Shown piece after piece: positions 1 through 9,854 of a stretch of 64,000 nucleotides of DNA (positions are counted from its first letter, which is position 1; every line of letters starts with the position of its first letter). Source of the stretch: Taxillus chinensis (Eukaryota; Streptophyta; Magnoliopsida; Santalales; Loranthaceae); contig CM042088.1 of NCBI GenBank assembly GCA_023512835.1, positions 9,292,078-9,356,077 on the forward strand, written 5' to 3'. The position numbers were made by a program, and so were the translations under genes. A model generated the notes under the pieces. That model saw only the letters and a list, made by a program, of their open reading frames with translations, was not told where the DNA came from and did not search any database.

Positions 1-485
1 TTCAGACCTTCATTAACAGAACTGCTGCGGATAGCACTCCCTAGAAGACTCTTCAATCTGTCCTCATTCCATACCGGGTCATGATGCCGCATTTCATGCT
101 AGTTGTCTTTATGATTCCGTCCAAGCAGTTGATCTTAATTGATTCCCATCAAATTGTGGAGCATAATGTTAGAAGGAATCGATTTGAGCCACTATGTATT
201 CATCTGATGGAAGTCGTAAAGCAATTGGGGCTTTATGAAGAAAGGGGCCTGACTCCGTTGGGTCCAACTGAAAAGTTGTAGGCTACGATCCGGGGCAAGA
301 AGCTAGTGCCACAATAGCCCAATGGAGATAGCTACAGAGCCTTTGTCTGTTTCTTCATCAAATCTATTGTTAAGTTGGATAAAAACTGGAATAGCATCCA
401 AGCCTACACAATGGAGCAGACAATGGAGCTTAGAGAGAAGGCTGCAACGATGATCTTCAAGTATAGTAAGCCTTATGTACCTTAA
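1..485 (+). pseudogene. Ulp1-like cysteine protease remnant, C-terminal part
   Basis: The translation aligns by eye with the 157-residue Ulp1-like frame at 50432-50905. It keeps the PHFM...LIDSHQ segment, where Ulp1/SENP-type proteases place the catalytic His and Asp. An in-frame TAG (at about 279) and a second TAG near 316 break it. The catalytic-Cys segment, DSCGAF in the other copy, reads DSYRAF here, so the nucleophile is lost. The frame ends at TAA 483-485 with the shared tail ...FKYSKPYVP. Active Ulp1 proteases remove SUMO or related modifiers; this copy cannot. It is the end of an extra 3' gene region of the element, not a host gene. Confidence 0.75.
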
Positions 486-615
486 TGAAAGTTTTGTATA
501 AAGGCTGAATTGTACTTTGTACTGGTTAACGAAAATGAAGTGATTTCTTTTCTGTACGTTATCTCTTTGCGTTGCTTACCAGATTAGATTACAAAGGGTT
601 TGGGCATATCCATAA
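486..615 (+). other. Element G 3' untranslated stretch
   Basis: Noncoding sequence between the dead Ulp1 frame and the polypurine tract. The part from about 590 is the reverse complement of the stretch next to the LTR of element I (about 50300-50340). Confidence 0.6.
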
Positions 616-626
616 TTGGGGGAGAT
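616..626 (+). other. Polypurine tract of copia element G
   Basis: TTGGGGGAGAT lies directly before the LTR start. It is the usual plus-strand primer position, and the same sequence lies in reverse next to the LTR of element I at 50289-50300. Confidence 0.75.
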
Positions 627-841
627 TGTTGGATCAAGCCCATAATTTGGATAATGCTAATAAAGCCTTATGTAATTTGATTTCAGACCTTTGTTGTTTT
701 GTCTTAAGTCATTGCAGAAGATATGATCTTCCTCCGGATCTACACTCGTGAGAGCAAAGCTAAGGACAGGATACACAATCTTGATCCAGGTGAGAATGAG
801 TGTCGTCAAACACTTGGTATATAACCAAGTCTTTACTTCAT

Positions 842-1375
842 ACGGAATAAGGATCATTCGTGCGGACTAAGAACCTAAAAGCTACGGACTAAGAAATCCG
901 CACCTAATACTTCAAATGGACTAAGTCAAGTAAGAATCTTAGTCTACAAAGTCACACGAAATAAGAGAGTCATCATGGAGTTGAAAAGTTAAGTCTTCCA
1001 CTCAACCGGACTAAAGTAAAGAAGACATGGAGTAACGAATCCGAGTATTCCATACATGCGGAGTAAGGAAGCACTTCTACGGAATAAGGACTTGAGTCTT
1101 TATTCACACGGAGTAAGAAAACTAGATGTGGAGTAAGGAATCCGAACCACTCACTCATGCGGAGTAAGGATGTGCTAATACGGAGTAAGCCATCCATTCC
1201 TTTAACTCATGCGGAGTAAGGAAGCGCTGATACGGAGTAAGCACTCCGACCATCTCTTTCATACAGAGTAAGAAGTGCTTACACGGAATAAGGATTCCAG
1301 TACCAAATTGATACGGAGTAATTAATTAGTAATACGGAGTAAGGATCCGAGCTTAGTTTAGCACGGAGTAAGGAA
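842..1375 (+). repeat. Degenerate short-motif array in copia U3
   Basis: By eye about 18-20 copies of a core like CGGAGTAAGGA, with variants CGGAATAAGGA and CGGACTAAG, spaced irregularly about 15-45 bases apart. They fill most of the U3 upstream of the TATA box at about 1680. The same motif, as CTTACTCCG, recurs in the other LTRs of this family at 11780-12180, 49885-50090 and 61230-61430. The irregular spacing distinguishes it from a simple satellite and would fit repeated protein-binding sites. Confidence 0.7.
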
Positions 1376-1678
1376 CCTTACACCGGATTCAAGAAAACGC
1401 TACTTCAACTTATCTCTTCATATCCAAAGTCACTAGCTCGCTGCTTCCCGATGTAAGACAAACTAATTGAAAACCTAAAGCATCTTACACGTGGATCATC
1501 CGGATATGTGGACACAACTTTAACTACACTTGGGAACTTACAAAAACTCTTATGCGTTGCAAACCCAAGATCTTGAAGACCACATCCGCAGCAATTGAGG
1601 CAGAGAGATTTCCGAGAGATAGTAAATGTGCACAGTATCCAGAACAACAGGTTCCAAGGTTGTCTCTTGTGGATGTCG

Positions 1679-1688
1679 CTATAAATAG
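1679..1688 (+). promoter_or_regulatory. TATA box of LTR G
   Basis: CTATAAATAG lies after the motif array, in the place where the element I LTRs have TATAAATA. It is the predicted core promoter; transcription would start roughly 30 bases downstream. Confidence 0.55.
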
Positions 1689-2758
1689 CAACACTTGTAC
1701 ACTTTAGGTAGGGTGCATAAGTGAACATGTAATAGGTTTGTGTATATACCAAAGCTCATTAAAATCATAGAGGCTAGTGTGTGCATACTTGTAAACAGAG
1801 TGCTAAAGAGTTGTTAAGTAGGTCTAAAAGCTTTCAAGCTTTAGTTTGCTTCTTGTTGGTCCCTGGTAGCCTAGAGGGGGGGTGAATAGGCTTAAATAAA
1901 AAAAAAATCTTTCCTCACAGGTGTAACACAATCTGGTTAAAAGATATAAAATCAGTGCGAAAGATAACCAGATAGTGGAAGTATTTTGCTTTATTATCAA
2001 ATGATAATTACAACAAAATACGTAGCAATTATAGCTGATTACACTAGCACTTGGCTTTACAATTTCACAAAGTAGCGTTAATGATCTCTATACGCCCTTG
2101 TACAATTTCACACACTGGCGTATCAGCTTTCCTTAGTATGTGTACGCACACTTTTTAATGTACAACACTACAGATATATATATATATATAGACATCCTAG
2201 GAATCTGTCTTGGAACTGTGTTTTCCGAGCGCTGTGTAAACATTAAGTTCTTCTCGGAAAATGCTTCTGCTATAACTACTTCGGTTGTGGAGCTCGAAAT
2301 ATTGGAAGCATAAGTAAATTAAATAACGTTGCTTGCTTCCAACTACATTTGGGACTGCAACCACATCTCCGAGTGGTCCATGTGTAAGACAGTTTAGATC
2401 TTCAATGAGTTTGTCTTATATCGGAACACAGCGAGCTGATATCATAAATGCGGTGTAATGACCCGTGTGTAAACCGTGTGTAAGAAGTTAACCACAAACA
2501 CCTTGGAGGTTAGTGCACAAGTTTGAGGTAAGAGATGAGCCCAAGAGGGGACTTTTGGGAGGTGCATGTGACAAGTGGTAACGTACCTTTATGCCCTAGG
2601 AAGATGCTATGCATATACAGGCGCTTTTAGGCTCTTTTGTCAGGTTTTGGAGAGCTATTTTGACCTAGTAGATGGCCTCAAACAATTGGCGTGCAAGAAC
2701 AAAAGTTTCTTAGAATGAGGTCCTCTACGTACCATAGAAATTTCAGAGCATTTGAAGC

Positions 2759-2900
2759 TGCACGTGAATTCACCCATTTCACGTGCAAGCATATTTTTGC
2801 TCCTCAAACCTATACAAGATGCAAGGAGGCTTGGGGTGAACTTTGAGTGCATTTGGAGCTGCACGCCAATTGGGGAATTGCCGTGCAAATTGGCGTGCAG
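2759..2900 (+). promoter_or_regulatory. Inverted-repeat pairs in U3 of LTR A
   Basis: Two inverted repeats. The first has arms TGCACGTGAA (2759-2768) and TTCACGTGCA (2778-2787). The second has arms CTGCACGCCAATT (2859-2871) and AATTGGCGTGCAG (2888-2900), a perfect 13-base stem. CACGTG is a G-box core bound by plant bZIP/bHLH factors. Function here is inferred from position and recurrence only. Confidence 0.55.
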
Positions 2901-3017
2901 GCATGTTTTTGCATGGTTGCCTTGGTTTTGTCATTCTAATCATCTTTTCCCAAAGGACCAGGTTGGAATAGTGAGTATTTTGGTGTCTGTGGATGCGGAA
3001 AGGTTGTAACTTGTGTA

Positions 3018-3095
3018 ATCAAAAGTACGTCGTTTTGATGCTGGGATTCACTTAATCAAAATTACGTCGTTTTGATGTTGTGTTGTCTATATAAG
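3018..3095 (+). promoter_or_regulatory. Tandem ACGT palindromes and TATA box of LTR A
   Basis: Two near-identical imperfect palindromes, 3018-3039 and 3055-3076, with outer arms ATCAAAA and TTTTGAT around a TACGTC core. They lie just upstream of TATATAAG (3088-3095). The same pair recurs before the TATA box in the other Tekay-type LTRs (e.g. 10430s-10510, 13029-13110, 37450s-37530). This looks like the core promoter plus a proximal binding site. Confidence 0.6.
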
Positions 3096-3147
3096 GAGGA
3101 GAAGCCCCTCTGTTTTAGGTTTAGGGTTTGTTGCTCCACCAGCCGTC

Positions 3148-3150
<3 letters not shown>

Positions 3151-3184
<34 letters not shown>
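3151..3184 (+). repeat. GA microsatellite in LTR A leader
   Basis: Uninterrupted (GA)n in the predicted 5' untranslated region. It is longer and interrupted in the 3' LTR copy (about 10565-10622), and short or broken in LTRs B, C and E. Confidence 0.9.
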
Positions 3185-3188
<4 letters not shown>

Positions 3189-3272
3189 AAGGAGAGCTTC
3201 TGGTGACTGTCGGAGCGTCTTGCGTGGGTGGTCGGAGTCTTGCGTAGAAGCGGGAGCAGGAGAACATACAAG

Positions 3273-4001
3273 GTAGGGGTTCTGTTCTTCCTAAATCCTC
3301 CTCTGTTCTAGGGTTCTAGGGCAGATTATAGAGTTATACCTGTTTATATATATATATGTAATCTATATAGGTGTGATCTCCTATATGGATGTTGGCCTTC
3401 AGTGGCATTTTGGTGTGATCCTGTTGTTACATGCTATATGTTCGATGAAATGTCTGTGTGAATATAGCTGTGTGTATATGCCCATTACGTGTTTGGTAAT
3501 ATGTCCTGTGTGGCTGGACTTGTGATTTAGTGTATGTATGTATCTTTGGGTATTTGTTCTATTGCCTGAATGGCTGGGTTTGTGCACTTGTGAACGGGTG
3601 CACACCAAGTGTTTGGTTTTATGCTTGTGTGACCGTGGTGTGTATTGTGTGCATGACTGAGCTATCTGGCCTGAAGAGGCGGTTAAACTACTTTGCCTGA
3701 GAGGCGGTTAAACCAGTGGCCTGAAGAGGCGGTTAAACTACTTTGCCTGAGAGGCGGTTAAATCAGTGACCTGAAGAGGCGGTTAAATTACTTGCTTGAG
3801 ATGTGGTTTGTTAGCCAATGTGGTCAAGGGGGGTTACGCCCACTTGTGTGGGATGTTTTATTTTCTTTTTCCTAATACTGTCACGTCACTACACCTGTGC
3901 ACATGCATGTAGCCGCTAGGAGCATGGGAAGGGTTGGGGAGACTTGATCCCTACTGAGCTGTGGTTGCTCACCCCTCCTACTGTGTTTGCTTGTTTTCCA
4001 G
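3273..4001 (+). other. Predicted leader intron in LTR A
   Basis: The donor-like CAAG/GTAGGG at 3272/3273 and the pyrimidine-rich TTGTTTTCCAG ending at 4001 would enclose 729 bases. Equivalent borders occur in LTRs 9870-11739, 12405-14294 and (reversed) 19649-21345 and 26794-28487. The conserved borders contrast with a variable interior that contains the minisatellite. No transcript was available, so the intron is a prediction. Confidence 0.4.
3661..3800 (+). repeat. GAGGCGGTTAAA minisatellite in LTR A
   Basis: About five alternating units of the type CCTGAAGAGGCGGTTAAA and GCCTGAGAGGCGGTTAAA, spaced about 25 bases. Related arrays are at 11100-11230, 20140-20265, 27285-27405 and 63680-63800. 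Confidence 0.85.
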
Positions 4002-4305
4002 GGACTTACAGGCGTTAGGTGGGACCCCAAGGTGGAAGACCTTATTTACTTTACCGTTTTTCATTTATGTTATTTTGTGGGAATTGATGTAATCCCAGTG
4101 GAGATGGATTAAAAAGGGGATTTTGTTGTAATAAAAACTGGTTTGGATTGTGGATTACTTAAATGAACATTACTTTCTTGAATGTGTTGTGGATGTTTAA
4201 AATGTTATATTCTTGGTTTGTATCCTAACCCCTTTGCCCTCCGTGTGGGTAAAAGGGGAGTCACGTACTGGTTTCCTAGGGTTGGAAATCCGGGGTGTGA
4301 CAATA

Positions 4306-4317
4306 TGGTATCAGAGC
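4306..4317 (+). other. Primer binding site of element A
   Basis: TGGTATCAGAGC starts three bases after the LTR end. It is complementary to the 3' end of initiator tRNA-Met, the usual primer of chromoviruses. Confidence 0.9.
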
Positions 4318-4711
4318 ATGGTCTAGTTGGCCTTGGGTAGTGGGCGGACTTGGTTATCTTGAGTCCTTTGGAGGAGCCTGGAGGGACATGCCTGATCAAC
4401 ATGGTCCTCTTTGAGCCTCCAAGGTGTACTTAGGGTAGTCCAGTCTTGTGGTAGGATTTGCATGCATTGGCATTAGGGCACTAGTTGCATTTGCTGTGAA
4501 TGTGTGCTAAACTGTGGATAAGATAAAATGATTAAGTGAAATGTGCAACTCTGATTTGTTTGGCAATGCATACTGAACTGTGAAATGTGATTGATACGAT
4601 GTATGTGTGTAATGTCATGTGATAGTGGAATTGATCAGTGGGGTAGAGGTAGTGACGCGATAGATTATAAATTTGTTTTGACGTTTGTGCTTCTTACTCC
4701 ATGTAGTAAGA
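4318..4711 (+). other. Leader between primer site and gag of element A
   Basis: Noncoding; close to the corresponding stretches of E (38876-39269), C (26379-26778, reversed) and J. No short gene is supported here. Confidence 0.7.
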
Positions 4712-6003
4712 ATGCCGCCGAGGAGAGTGACACGTGCGTTCGGGGCAGTGGCTGATGAGTCATCTGCCCATGAGGGTCCGGGTGCGGGACTGTCCGTTGG
4801 AGGGCATGCGTTGTTACTGGCACAGCTACAAGAAGGCATCCGGCTGGAGGTACGAGAGCTACGGGAGGGACTCCGGCAGGACGTTTGGGAGGAGGTGCGC
4901 CGTGAGATGGCAAAGACAGGCAGGGTGCCACCACCACCACCACCGATAAGAGAGCTGCCTCGTGAGCATGAGAGTTCGCTGGGTGGTGTACCGGCTCGTG
5001 CAGAGGATGACGTGGTGACACGGTTCCGAAAGGAACAACCTCCGCGATTCAAGGGGGAAGGTGAACCCGTGGTAGGCGAGCGATGGTTGAGGCGGATCGA
5101 GCATGTGTTCTCTTTTCTCCTGCCCCCAGGAAGAGGATAAGGTGCGGCCGGCAATTCGGCACTGGAGGGGGGATGCTTTGGAGTGGTGGACGAGTGTCGC
5201 GGGGAGCCGTACGGTGCAACTCATGCTTTGGGAGGAGTTCTTGCAACTCTTCCATGATGAGTTCTTCCCAGGAATCGGTGAGATGGCGAAGAGGGAAGAA
5301 TTCGGCAGCTTGAAGCGGGGGATCCAGGACGGTACCCGAGTATGAGCGGGAGTTCCGGAGCTTGAGTAGGTTTGCTCCTGAGACTGTGGCAAGGGAGGAC
5401 CTGAAGGCCCACAAGTTCACTTTGGGCCTTAGACCAGCCCTTAGGCAGAGGGTGGCAATTCTACGCTTGAGGACCTATGCTGAGGTTATGGAGACGGCCC
5501 GTATAGCCGAGAGAGAGCTGGATGATGGGAGGCAGGCCCATCAGGGTCGCCAGTTGCAGAGCGGGCCTGATCGAGATGCAGGGTCCAAGAGACTCAAGAC
5601 GGAGGAGAGGGATAGCAGTTCTTTTCGCAGTCGGGGTCAGACATCTGTGAACCCTGGGAGGTTCACCTTTGGCGGCGGAAGACAGGGTGGTCCATCTGGG
5701 AGTCTACCTAGCAGTTGCCACTGCTGTGGAGAGCAGGGTCACTTCAAGGGGGAGTGCCCCAAGAAGGACTGGCGATGCAACAACTGTGGACGAGAGGGTC
5801 ATTTGCGCCGGGTTTGCAGGAGTGGCAATAGGGGAACAGGGGCCATGACATCCAGCGTGAGGAGTGATGCTAGCTTCCGTGCACCAGCTGAGAGACCAGC
5901 TCGTCAGTGGCAGGCCAGCCAGGCCGGATCGAGTCAGACCCGACCCTAGGGGAGGCCGGAGCGGCAGCAGACTGAGGCTGGAGGCAACCTTAGCGGGAAG
6001 AGT
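4712..6003 (+). pseudogene. Element A gag (broken)
   Basis: The nucleocapsid polyprotein of a gypsy chromovirus, which would package RNA. It starts at MPPRRVTR, the same start seen in C, E and J. The central Retrotrans_gag-like region (ALEWW..., LWEEFLQLFHDEFFP, ...KAHKFTLGLRPAL) is followed by two zinc knuckles, CHCCGEQGHFKGEC and CNNCGREGHLRRVC (about 5719-5820). Two frameshifts (near 5130 and near 5340) and an in-frame TAG at 5947-5949 break it. From 5362 the frame is continuous with the pol frame, which suggests an original single gag-pol frame. Confidence 0.85.
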
Positions 6004-6006
6004 CCA

Positions 6007-9000
6007 GTGAGTGAGCCGACCAGTGGCACGGGCCAAGGAAGGGTGTTTGCGCTGGAGGCGACGTACCAGGAGGAGGCTGTGTTACCACCCCCACCAGCTG
6101 AGGGTGGAGCAAGACCATCGGTGGTTAGAGGTACCCTCTTGATTTCCCGTACGTTAGCTTCTGTTCTTTTTGATACGGGTGCATCGTGTTCCTTCGCTGC
6201 CGAGCTTCTTATTGATGGCTTGGGGTTAGCTTGTGTGGAGGCCACGAGGCCCCTAGTTGTGGAGTCTCCGGTGGGAGGCATGATTGAGGTACGGCGAGTG
6301 TGTCGTGACTGTGTGTTAACCATAGGCGAGGTGGAGCTGAGTTTTGACTTGCATATGATGCCTTTGCGTACTTTTGACCTGATCTTGGGTATGGATTGGC
6401 TTATGGCTTTCCAGGCCAAGATAGATTGTTATCGGCGGCGTGTATCCTTCGTGACACCTGCAGGGACCTCTTGCACCCTGCAGGGGGAGTGAGACTGTGA
6501 GGCGAGTCGAGCCGAGCCAGTGTTGGACCAGTGGGGTGCCATTACCCACAGGTTGGCAGCCCTGACCTTTGCTGAGGAGGGGAAGGTGGAAAAGAGGGTG
6601 TGGCCCGCTGTTGTGGACCAATTTCAGGATGTCTTCGCTGACGAGTTGAGGAGTTTACCTCCTCATAGGAGTGTGGAGTTCACCATTGAGTTGGTGCCGG
6701 GGACGGGTCCGATTTCCCAAGTAGCGTATCGTATGGGGCCAGCCGAGTTGAGGGAGCTTCAGAGGCAAATCGAGGAGTTGGTGGGCTAGGGGTATATCAG
6801 ACCGAGTACCTCACCCTGGGGTGCTCCGGTGCTTTTTGCTAAGAAGGCTGATGGCACGCTTCGTCTCTGCATCGACTACAGAAGGCGAATTCGATGGATC
6901 GTGAAGAACAAGTACCCGTTACGTCGGATAGATGACCTGTTTGACCAATTGAGTGGGGCCCAGTGGTTTTCCAAAATAGATTTACGGTCGGGGTATCACC
7001 AGCTCACGGTTAGGGAGGGGGACATCCCTAAGACGGCTTTTCGGTGCAGGTATGGGCATTATGAGTGGGTAGTGATGCCTTTCGGGCTCACAAATGCGCC
7101 AGCGGTGTTCATGCATTTGATGAACCAGGTCTTTGCTCCCTACCTGGATTCGTTTGTGGTGGTGTTTATTGATGATATCTTGGTGTACTCCAAGACCGAT
7201 AAGGAGCATGTGGAGCACTTGGCAACGGTGTTGCAAACCTTGAGGGACCAGCAGCTATTTGCCAAGTTTAGCAAGTGTGAGTTTTGGCTGCAGGAGGTTC
7301 ACTTTCTTGGCCATGTGGTGTCAGCAGAAGGGGTTAGAGTGGACCCAGCCAAGATTGAGGCTGTGGCATCGTGGGCGAGGCCAACCAACATTTTTGAGAT
7401 CCGTAGCTTTCTTGGCTTGGCGGGGTACTATCGTCGTTTTGTCGAGGGGTTCTCCCGTTTGGCAGCTCCTATGACAGCGTTGACTCGGAAGGGCGTGAAG
7501 TTTGAGTGGACTGACAAGTGTCAGCAGGCGTTTGAGGCTCTCAAAACCCGTTTGACCACTGCACCGGTATTGAGGTTACCTCGGGAAGATATCCCATATG
7601 AGGTGTATTGTGATGCGTCCAGGGTTGATTTGGGGTGTGTGCTTATGCAAAAGCACAATGTGTTAGCTTATGGGTCAAGGCAGCCGAAGCCTCACGAGCA
7701 GAATTACCCTACCCATGATCTTGAGTTGGCGGCTGTCATCTTCGCCCTGAAGAGTTGGCAGCACTACCTCTTGGGGGAAAAGTTTGTGGTGTTCTCAGAT
7801 CACAAGAGCCTTCAGTACATTTTTACTCAGAAGGACTTGAATGTGAGGCAGAGGAGATGGGTAGTGTACTTGCAGACTTTCGACTTTACTCTTGCCTATA
7901 CCCCGGGCAAGGGCAATGTAGTGGCAGACGCGTTGAGCAGGAAGGGGAAAGCTAAGGTGGCCGTGAGAGAGTGGAAGCTGATGGAGCAGTTGGCGATGTC
8001 GCAGCTGCAGCCTCTTGTTCGTGATGGTGGGACAGTCCTGAGTCCTTTGGTGGTGGTGCCTGAGTTGTACCAGCGCGTCCGAGAGGAACAGTTGGGTGAC
8101 ATTGAGTGTGAGGTTCTCCGTGCCCGTATTGAGGCTGGGGAGCTATCTGAGGACTGGACAGAGGGTCCTGAGCATGAGTTGTCTTTTCAGGGGCGGTTGG
8201 TAGTGGCTTCGTCCCTCAGGGATGAGGTGATGAGAGAGTTTCACCAGTCTAGAGTTGCCGTGCATCCAGGGGGTACAAAGATGTACCATGCGCTTCGGGC
8301 ACATTTTTGGTGGCCCGGGATGAAACGCGATGTGGCTGCCCTTGTTTTGCGGTGCCTCACGTGTCAGCAGGTGAAGGCTGAGCATCAGCGGCCGGCGGGC
8401 ATGTTACAGCCATTGCCCATAGCGGAGTGGAAGTGGGACCACATAGCGATGGATTTTGTGACTGGTCTTCCACCCACCACAGGGCGGAAAGATATGATTT
8501 GGGTGATTGTGGATCGACTCACAAAGTCGGCCCATTTCCTGGTTGTTCGCGAGCGGGACTCCATTGGGACCTTGAGTCAGCTGTACATGAACGAGATTGT
8601 GAGACTGCATGGGGTACCATCATCGGTTGTCTCTGACCGAGATTCGAGGTTCACTTCCCGTTTTTGGGCAGGTTTGCAGGAGGCTATGGGGACCAAGCTT
8701 CACTTGAGTACAGCCTTTCACGCCGAGACCGACGGCCAGACAGAGAGGACGAATCGGACTTTGGAGGACATGTTACGGGCCTGTGTGTTAGACTTTGGGG
8801 GTTCGTGGGCAACTCACCTTGCTTTGGTGGAGTTTGCCTACAATAACAGTTATCAGGCATCCATTGGGATGGCTCCTATTGAGGCGTTGTATGGGCGGCC
8901 GTGTCGATCACCTTTGTGTTGGACCGAGGTGGGGTAGACGCCTCTCTTGGGACCACGCTTGGTTCAAGAGGCTACCGAGAAGGTTAAGTTGATTCGTCGG

Positions 9001-9502
9001 CGTTTGTTATCAGCTCAGAGTCCGCAGAAATCTTATGCGGATCAGCGGCGACGACCTTTGGAGTTTTCTGTTGGTGATCATGTGTTTCTTCGTGTTTCTC
9101 CACGTCGTGGACATCGACGGTTTGGGTGAGGTTCCAAGCTATCTCCGCGGTTTATTGGTCCTTTTGAGATTCTGGATCGTGTGGGGCCTGTAGCCTACCG
9201 GTTAGCGTTACCACCGCGGCTGAGTCGAGTGCACAACGTGTTTCACGTGTCCCAGTTGAGGAAGTATCACCCTGACCCCACTCATGTGATCGATTGGGGG
9301 ACATTGGACATTGAGGATGACATGTCCGTTGTTGAGGCCCCTATCCGTATCCTAGATCGGCGAGAGAAGCTTTTGCGTGGTCGTGCTATTCCTTTGGTTC
9401 GTGTCTTGGTGGCAGCACCGTGGCATTGAGGAGGAGACATGGGAACGTGAGTCCGTGATGCGTGAGCAGCACCCAGAGTTGTTCGAGGACGAACAATCTT
9501 AA
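6007..9502 (+). pseudogene. Element A pol: protease, RT, RNase H, integrase, chromodomain
   Basis: Polyprotein for reverse transcription and integration. Protease: LFDTGAS (residues 54-60 of the frame from 6007). [11 protein letters not shown], the catalytic Asp pair at 7171-7176. RNase H: YCDAS and VVADALSRK. Integrase: the zinc-binding CLTCQQ end and the core residues in MDFVTG, SDRDSRF and GQTERTNR. The C-terminus contains a WQHRG...EEETWE chromodomain-like segment that may direct insertion to heterochromatin. Stops lie at 6490, 6787, 8935 and 9127, with a one-base frameshift near 9405; otherwise it is in one frame. Copy E reads sense at the stop positions. Dead copy. Confidence 0.9.
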
Positions 9503-9854
9503 GGGTGGGAGGTGGCTGTTGGCCAAGGGATAGTGATGTGTTTTCTTGTATTAGTTGTGTATGATTTGGTGTTTGTTTTGTCTTTTAGACATGTGTTCAT
9601 ATTTGTGATGTGTTCTGAGATGTGTATTTGTGACATGCGGATATGTGTTATATGCATTATTGTGGTTATGGATTATGGTGGTACCTTGTTATGTGCTGTG
9701 TGCGGTGTATGACCCATTTGGGCGTTGTGGCTTGCCGGGTGGCAAATGGGTAGCTTGTGTTTGACCCATTTGGGTGTTGTGGCTTGCCGGGTGGCAAATG
9801 GGTAGCTTGTGTTTGTTTTCCTTGTATGTCATTTCTTTTCGAGGACGAAAAGTC
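9503..9854 (+). other. Element A 3' untranslated region with 52-base duplication
   Basis: Noncoding between pol and the polypurine tract. It contains two tandem copies (9711-9762, 9763-9816) of a 52-base unit. Each unit carries an inverted repeat, CCCATTTG and CAAATGGG. Element E has only one unit (about 46078-46135). Confidence 0.75.

Larger units (their letters stand above)
1..1853 (+). mobile_element. Copia element G, 3' end (SIRE-like, Ulp1-carrying family)
   Basis: This is the 3' end of a Ty1/copia element in + orientation. Order: a Ulp1-like remnant, a short untranslated stretch (486-615), a polypurine tract, then an LTR starting TGTTGGATC at 627. The same arrangement occurs in reverse in element I (49295-61630), which identifies the family and shows the Ulp1 remnant belongs to the transposon. 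The rest of the element lies left of the window. The LTR is cut at about 1853 by a second, inverted LTR of the same family. Confidence 0.8.
627..1853 (+). repeat. LTR of copia element G (disrupted)
   Basis: The LTR starts TGTTGGATCAAGCCC, matching the reverse complement of the end of the element I LTRs. It contains a long run of interspersed CGGAGTAAG-like motifs (842-1375) and a TATA box (CTATAAATAG, about 1679-1688). The next part matches the R region of the family, including the segment with cacgtggatcatccggatat near 1490. Its end is lost where LTR H begins. Confidence 0.75.
2454..4302 (+). repeat. 5' LTR of element A
   Basis: 1849 bases, beginning TGTAATGACCCG and ending GGGGTGTGACA. U3 holds repeated CACGTG and GGCGTGC inverted repeats (2759-2900) and two ACGT-centred palindromes (3018-3039, 3055-3076). 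The TATA box is at 3088-3095. The leader has a GA run (3151-3184), a splice-donor-like AG/GTAGGG at 3271-3278, a minisatellite (about 3661-3800), an acceptor-like TTTTCCAG ending at 4001, and an AATAAA near 4129. It matches 9870-11739 closely. Confidence 0.9.

Noticed and set aside
3151..3184. Coding Arg/Glu repeats from the GA run (frames near 10491-10747)
   Set aside because: Microsatellite in the untranslated leader; length varies between LTRs of the same element.
4615..5420. Antisense frames of 118-179 codons opposite gag (also 25680-26330, 39173-39709, 62065-62931)
   Set aside because: Antisense shadows of the GC-rich gag region present in every Tekay copy; biased Ser/Pro/Arg composition and no conserved domain.
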